A stretch of DNA of 64,000 nucleotides. It comes from Phormidesmis sp963789215 (GTDB lineage: Bacteria > Cyanobacteriota > Cyanobacteriia > Phormidesmidales > Phormidesmidaceae). The stretch covers positions 62,001 to 126,000 of the forward strand of contig CAWBJY010000005.1 in NCBI GenBank assembly GCA_963789215.1. The letters run 5' to 3'. Shown here piece by piece: positions 63,000-64,000 of the stretch (position 1 is the first letter of the stretch; each line of letters starts with the position of its first letter). The notes below the pieces were generated by a model. That model was given only the letters and a program-made list of their open reading frames with translations, was not told the DNA's origin and did not search any database. The position numbers and the translations under genes were made by a program.

Positions 63000-63548
63000 C
63001 TATGCGGCTGGCTGCTGCTCGAAGTCGTGGGCGTAGTCTTTGAGCAACTTGTTAACTTGACCGAGTAAACCGCTGTCCTGCTGGCGCTGAATCTCTTTGC
63101 GCTCTGGGAAGAACTCAGGCTGGTTGAGGCTGCGGCCAACTGATTCAGTGACCTGTTGGCGAATGAGCTCGGATAGCTGGGCGCGAGCTTTGTCTCTTTG
63201 GTAGCTAGCGCCCTCCTCGGTGGTGGCATACAGGGGTGGCAAGCGGTTAAGCGCATAGGCAGCTACGTCGCCCAAGTCGAGGGTTTGGTCGCTTTTGGCT
63301 TCGACTTCGGCCACTTGAGAAATCGCTTCGGTTAAAACCAATTCTTCCATGACGTTGATAAACTGCTTGCGAGGGACGGCAACGACTTCGCCAGTGAGCA
63401 AGGAACCCATCAAACGGTCTAACGCCATATACTCTTCAATCGAAAGCTCGGAAGCCGTATCGCAAATACGCCCCACCTCAGCTTCCATTGCAGGGGTGAG
63501 GTAGCCGTCCTGCAACGCTTGTTCAACGATTTTTTCGATGCTGCTCAT
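63000..63548 (-). CDS. ComFB-family protein
   Basis: The 182-residue protein has the ComFB core: KQFINVMEELVLTEA, then DVAAYALNRLPPLYATTEEG, with charged helices on both sides. In B. subtilis comFB lies in a competence operon; cyanobacterial ComFB proteins have been reported to bind cyclic dinucleotides and to affect motility and natural competence. No ComF operon is present here. It is probably cytoplasmic and ends in its own terminator. Confidence 0.82.
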   Translation of the reverse strand: MSSIEKIVEQALQDGYLTPAMEAEVGRICDTASELSIEEYMALDRLMGSLLTGEVVAVPRKQFINVMEELVLTEAISQVAEVEAKSDQTLDLGDVAAYALNRLPPLYATTEEGASYQRDKARAQLSELIRQQVTESVGRSLNQPEFFPERKEIQRQQDSGLLGQVNKLLKDYAHDFEQQPAA

Positions 63549-63787
63549 GTCTGCACAAGACTCCGTTTAGTAGTTCTGCTATAAAAGTTCAGAGGAAACC
63601 GGTTCAAAAGAACTTCGAGGCACCTTTTATGCCCAAAGGGTTCTAATTCAATGAATCTTCGTTTCAATGATTCCCGTTATGTTGGCGGGATTGAACAGTA
63701 AATTCTGTAAGTTAGCAGGTCTAGAAAGCGTCCTGAAATAGGCATCTTGACTCAGAAACAGTAAGGTTGGACGTAGGCGTTGGCAGC

Positions 63788-64000
63788 CTATTCGACGCCA
63801 TCGTATCGCCACTGAACTGGATCAACCGCAATGCCATTTACGAAAAGTCCCCAGTGCAGGTTTGGCCCGGAGGCAAAGCCGGTAGACCCCATGTAGCCGA
63901 TGAGCTGTCCTTTTTCGACTATGTCGCCTTCTTTAACGGCGAAGCCCGATAGGTGAATCATGACGCTGGTGACGCCCTGGCCGTGGTCGATGCCGAGGGT
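63788..64000 (-). CDS. M23-family peptidase (LytM-type), partial C-terminus
   Basis: The frame enters from the right edge and stops at 63788-63790. The 70 visible codons read LGIDHGQGVTSVMIHLSGF, VKEGDIVEKGQLIGYMGSTG and GPNLHWGLFVNGIAVDPVQW, the C-terminal part of a LytM/peptidase M23 domain. In the usual HxH site the first histidine is an asparagine here (NLH), so activity needs checking. The N-terminal part is outside the window. Confidence 0.88.
   Translation of the reverse strand, partial: TLGIDHGQGVTSVMIHLSGFAVKEGDIVEKGQLIGYMGSTGFASGPNLHWGLFVNGIAVDPVQWRYDGVE

Noticed and set aside
1..64000. GCGATCGC octamers as regulatory sites
   Set aside because: They occur mostly inside coding sequence throughout the window and are the usual HIP1 over-representation of cyanobacterial genomes.

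Overview
The window is chromosomal DNA from a cyanobacterium. The octamer GCGATCGC (HIP1) and its variants recur throughout, and several gene families are typical of or restricted to this phylum: CP12, DUF3038, DUF3370, DUF3177, a DUF7734-like protein, a ComFB protein and a cyanobacteriochrome-like kinase. The gene mix suggests a filamentous Leptolyngbya-like organism, but that is inference. I saw no tRNA, rRNA, CRISPR array, insertion sequence or prophage.

Layout. 1-5 kb: two CheB-type methylesterases (one a CheB-CheR fusion running off the left edge), sulfiredoxin, a helix-turn-helix/GrpE-like fusion and a group 2 sigma factor. 5-9.5 kb: a leftward run with a metallophosphoesterase, argB, aroK, a DUF3038 protein and a secreted PPC-domain protein. 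10-18 kb: a membrane-anchored class 3 lipase, a Nif3-like protein, a DoxX-like protein, a second PPC protein, a receiver/PP2C phosphatase overlapping its anti-sigma-type kinase, a VanX-like dipeptidase and hisH. 18-25 kb: a frameshifted pyroglutamyl-peptidase-like gene, a DUF3370 protein, aroE, YggT, upp and small proteins. 25-34 kb: yaaA, a ureohydrolase overlapping mutS2, a DUF790 nuclease-like gene with an apparently non-canonical start, a response regulator, a Xi-class glutathione transferase, a FIST protein and CP12. 34-44 kb: DAHP synthase, an outer-membrane barrel, a FecR protein and a CHASE2 Ser/Thr kinase. 44-51 kb: an AT-rich stretch with a NYN (LabA-like) gene, an orphan anti-sigma-like protein, an NhaP antiporter and a frameshifted recN. 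51-64 kb: an ABC1 kinase, a frameshifted TrkA-type potassium channel, mtnA, two histidine kinases, lipA, an L,D-transpeptidase, ComFB and a partial M23 peptidase.

Themes. Signalling proteins are abundant and mostly not in obvious operons. The best-supported partnerships are the PP2C phosphatase with its overlapping kinase, and the FecR/CHASE2/outer-membrane protein neighbourhood. Primary metabolism (argB, aroK, aroE, DAHP synthase, hisH, upp, mtnA, lipA) is scattered, as is usual in cyanobacteria.

Most notable: a histidine kinase whose GAF domain carries both cysteine motifs of DXCF cyanobacteriochromes, behind a receiver lacking its phospho-acceptor; the HTH-GrpE fusion; three genes each broken by one single-base frameshift plus a gene whose expected ATG reads ACG, which together may mean residual sequence errors; and short tandem duplications that repeatedly cover stop codons.
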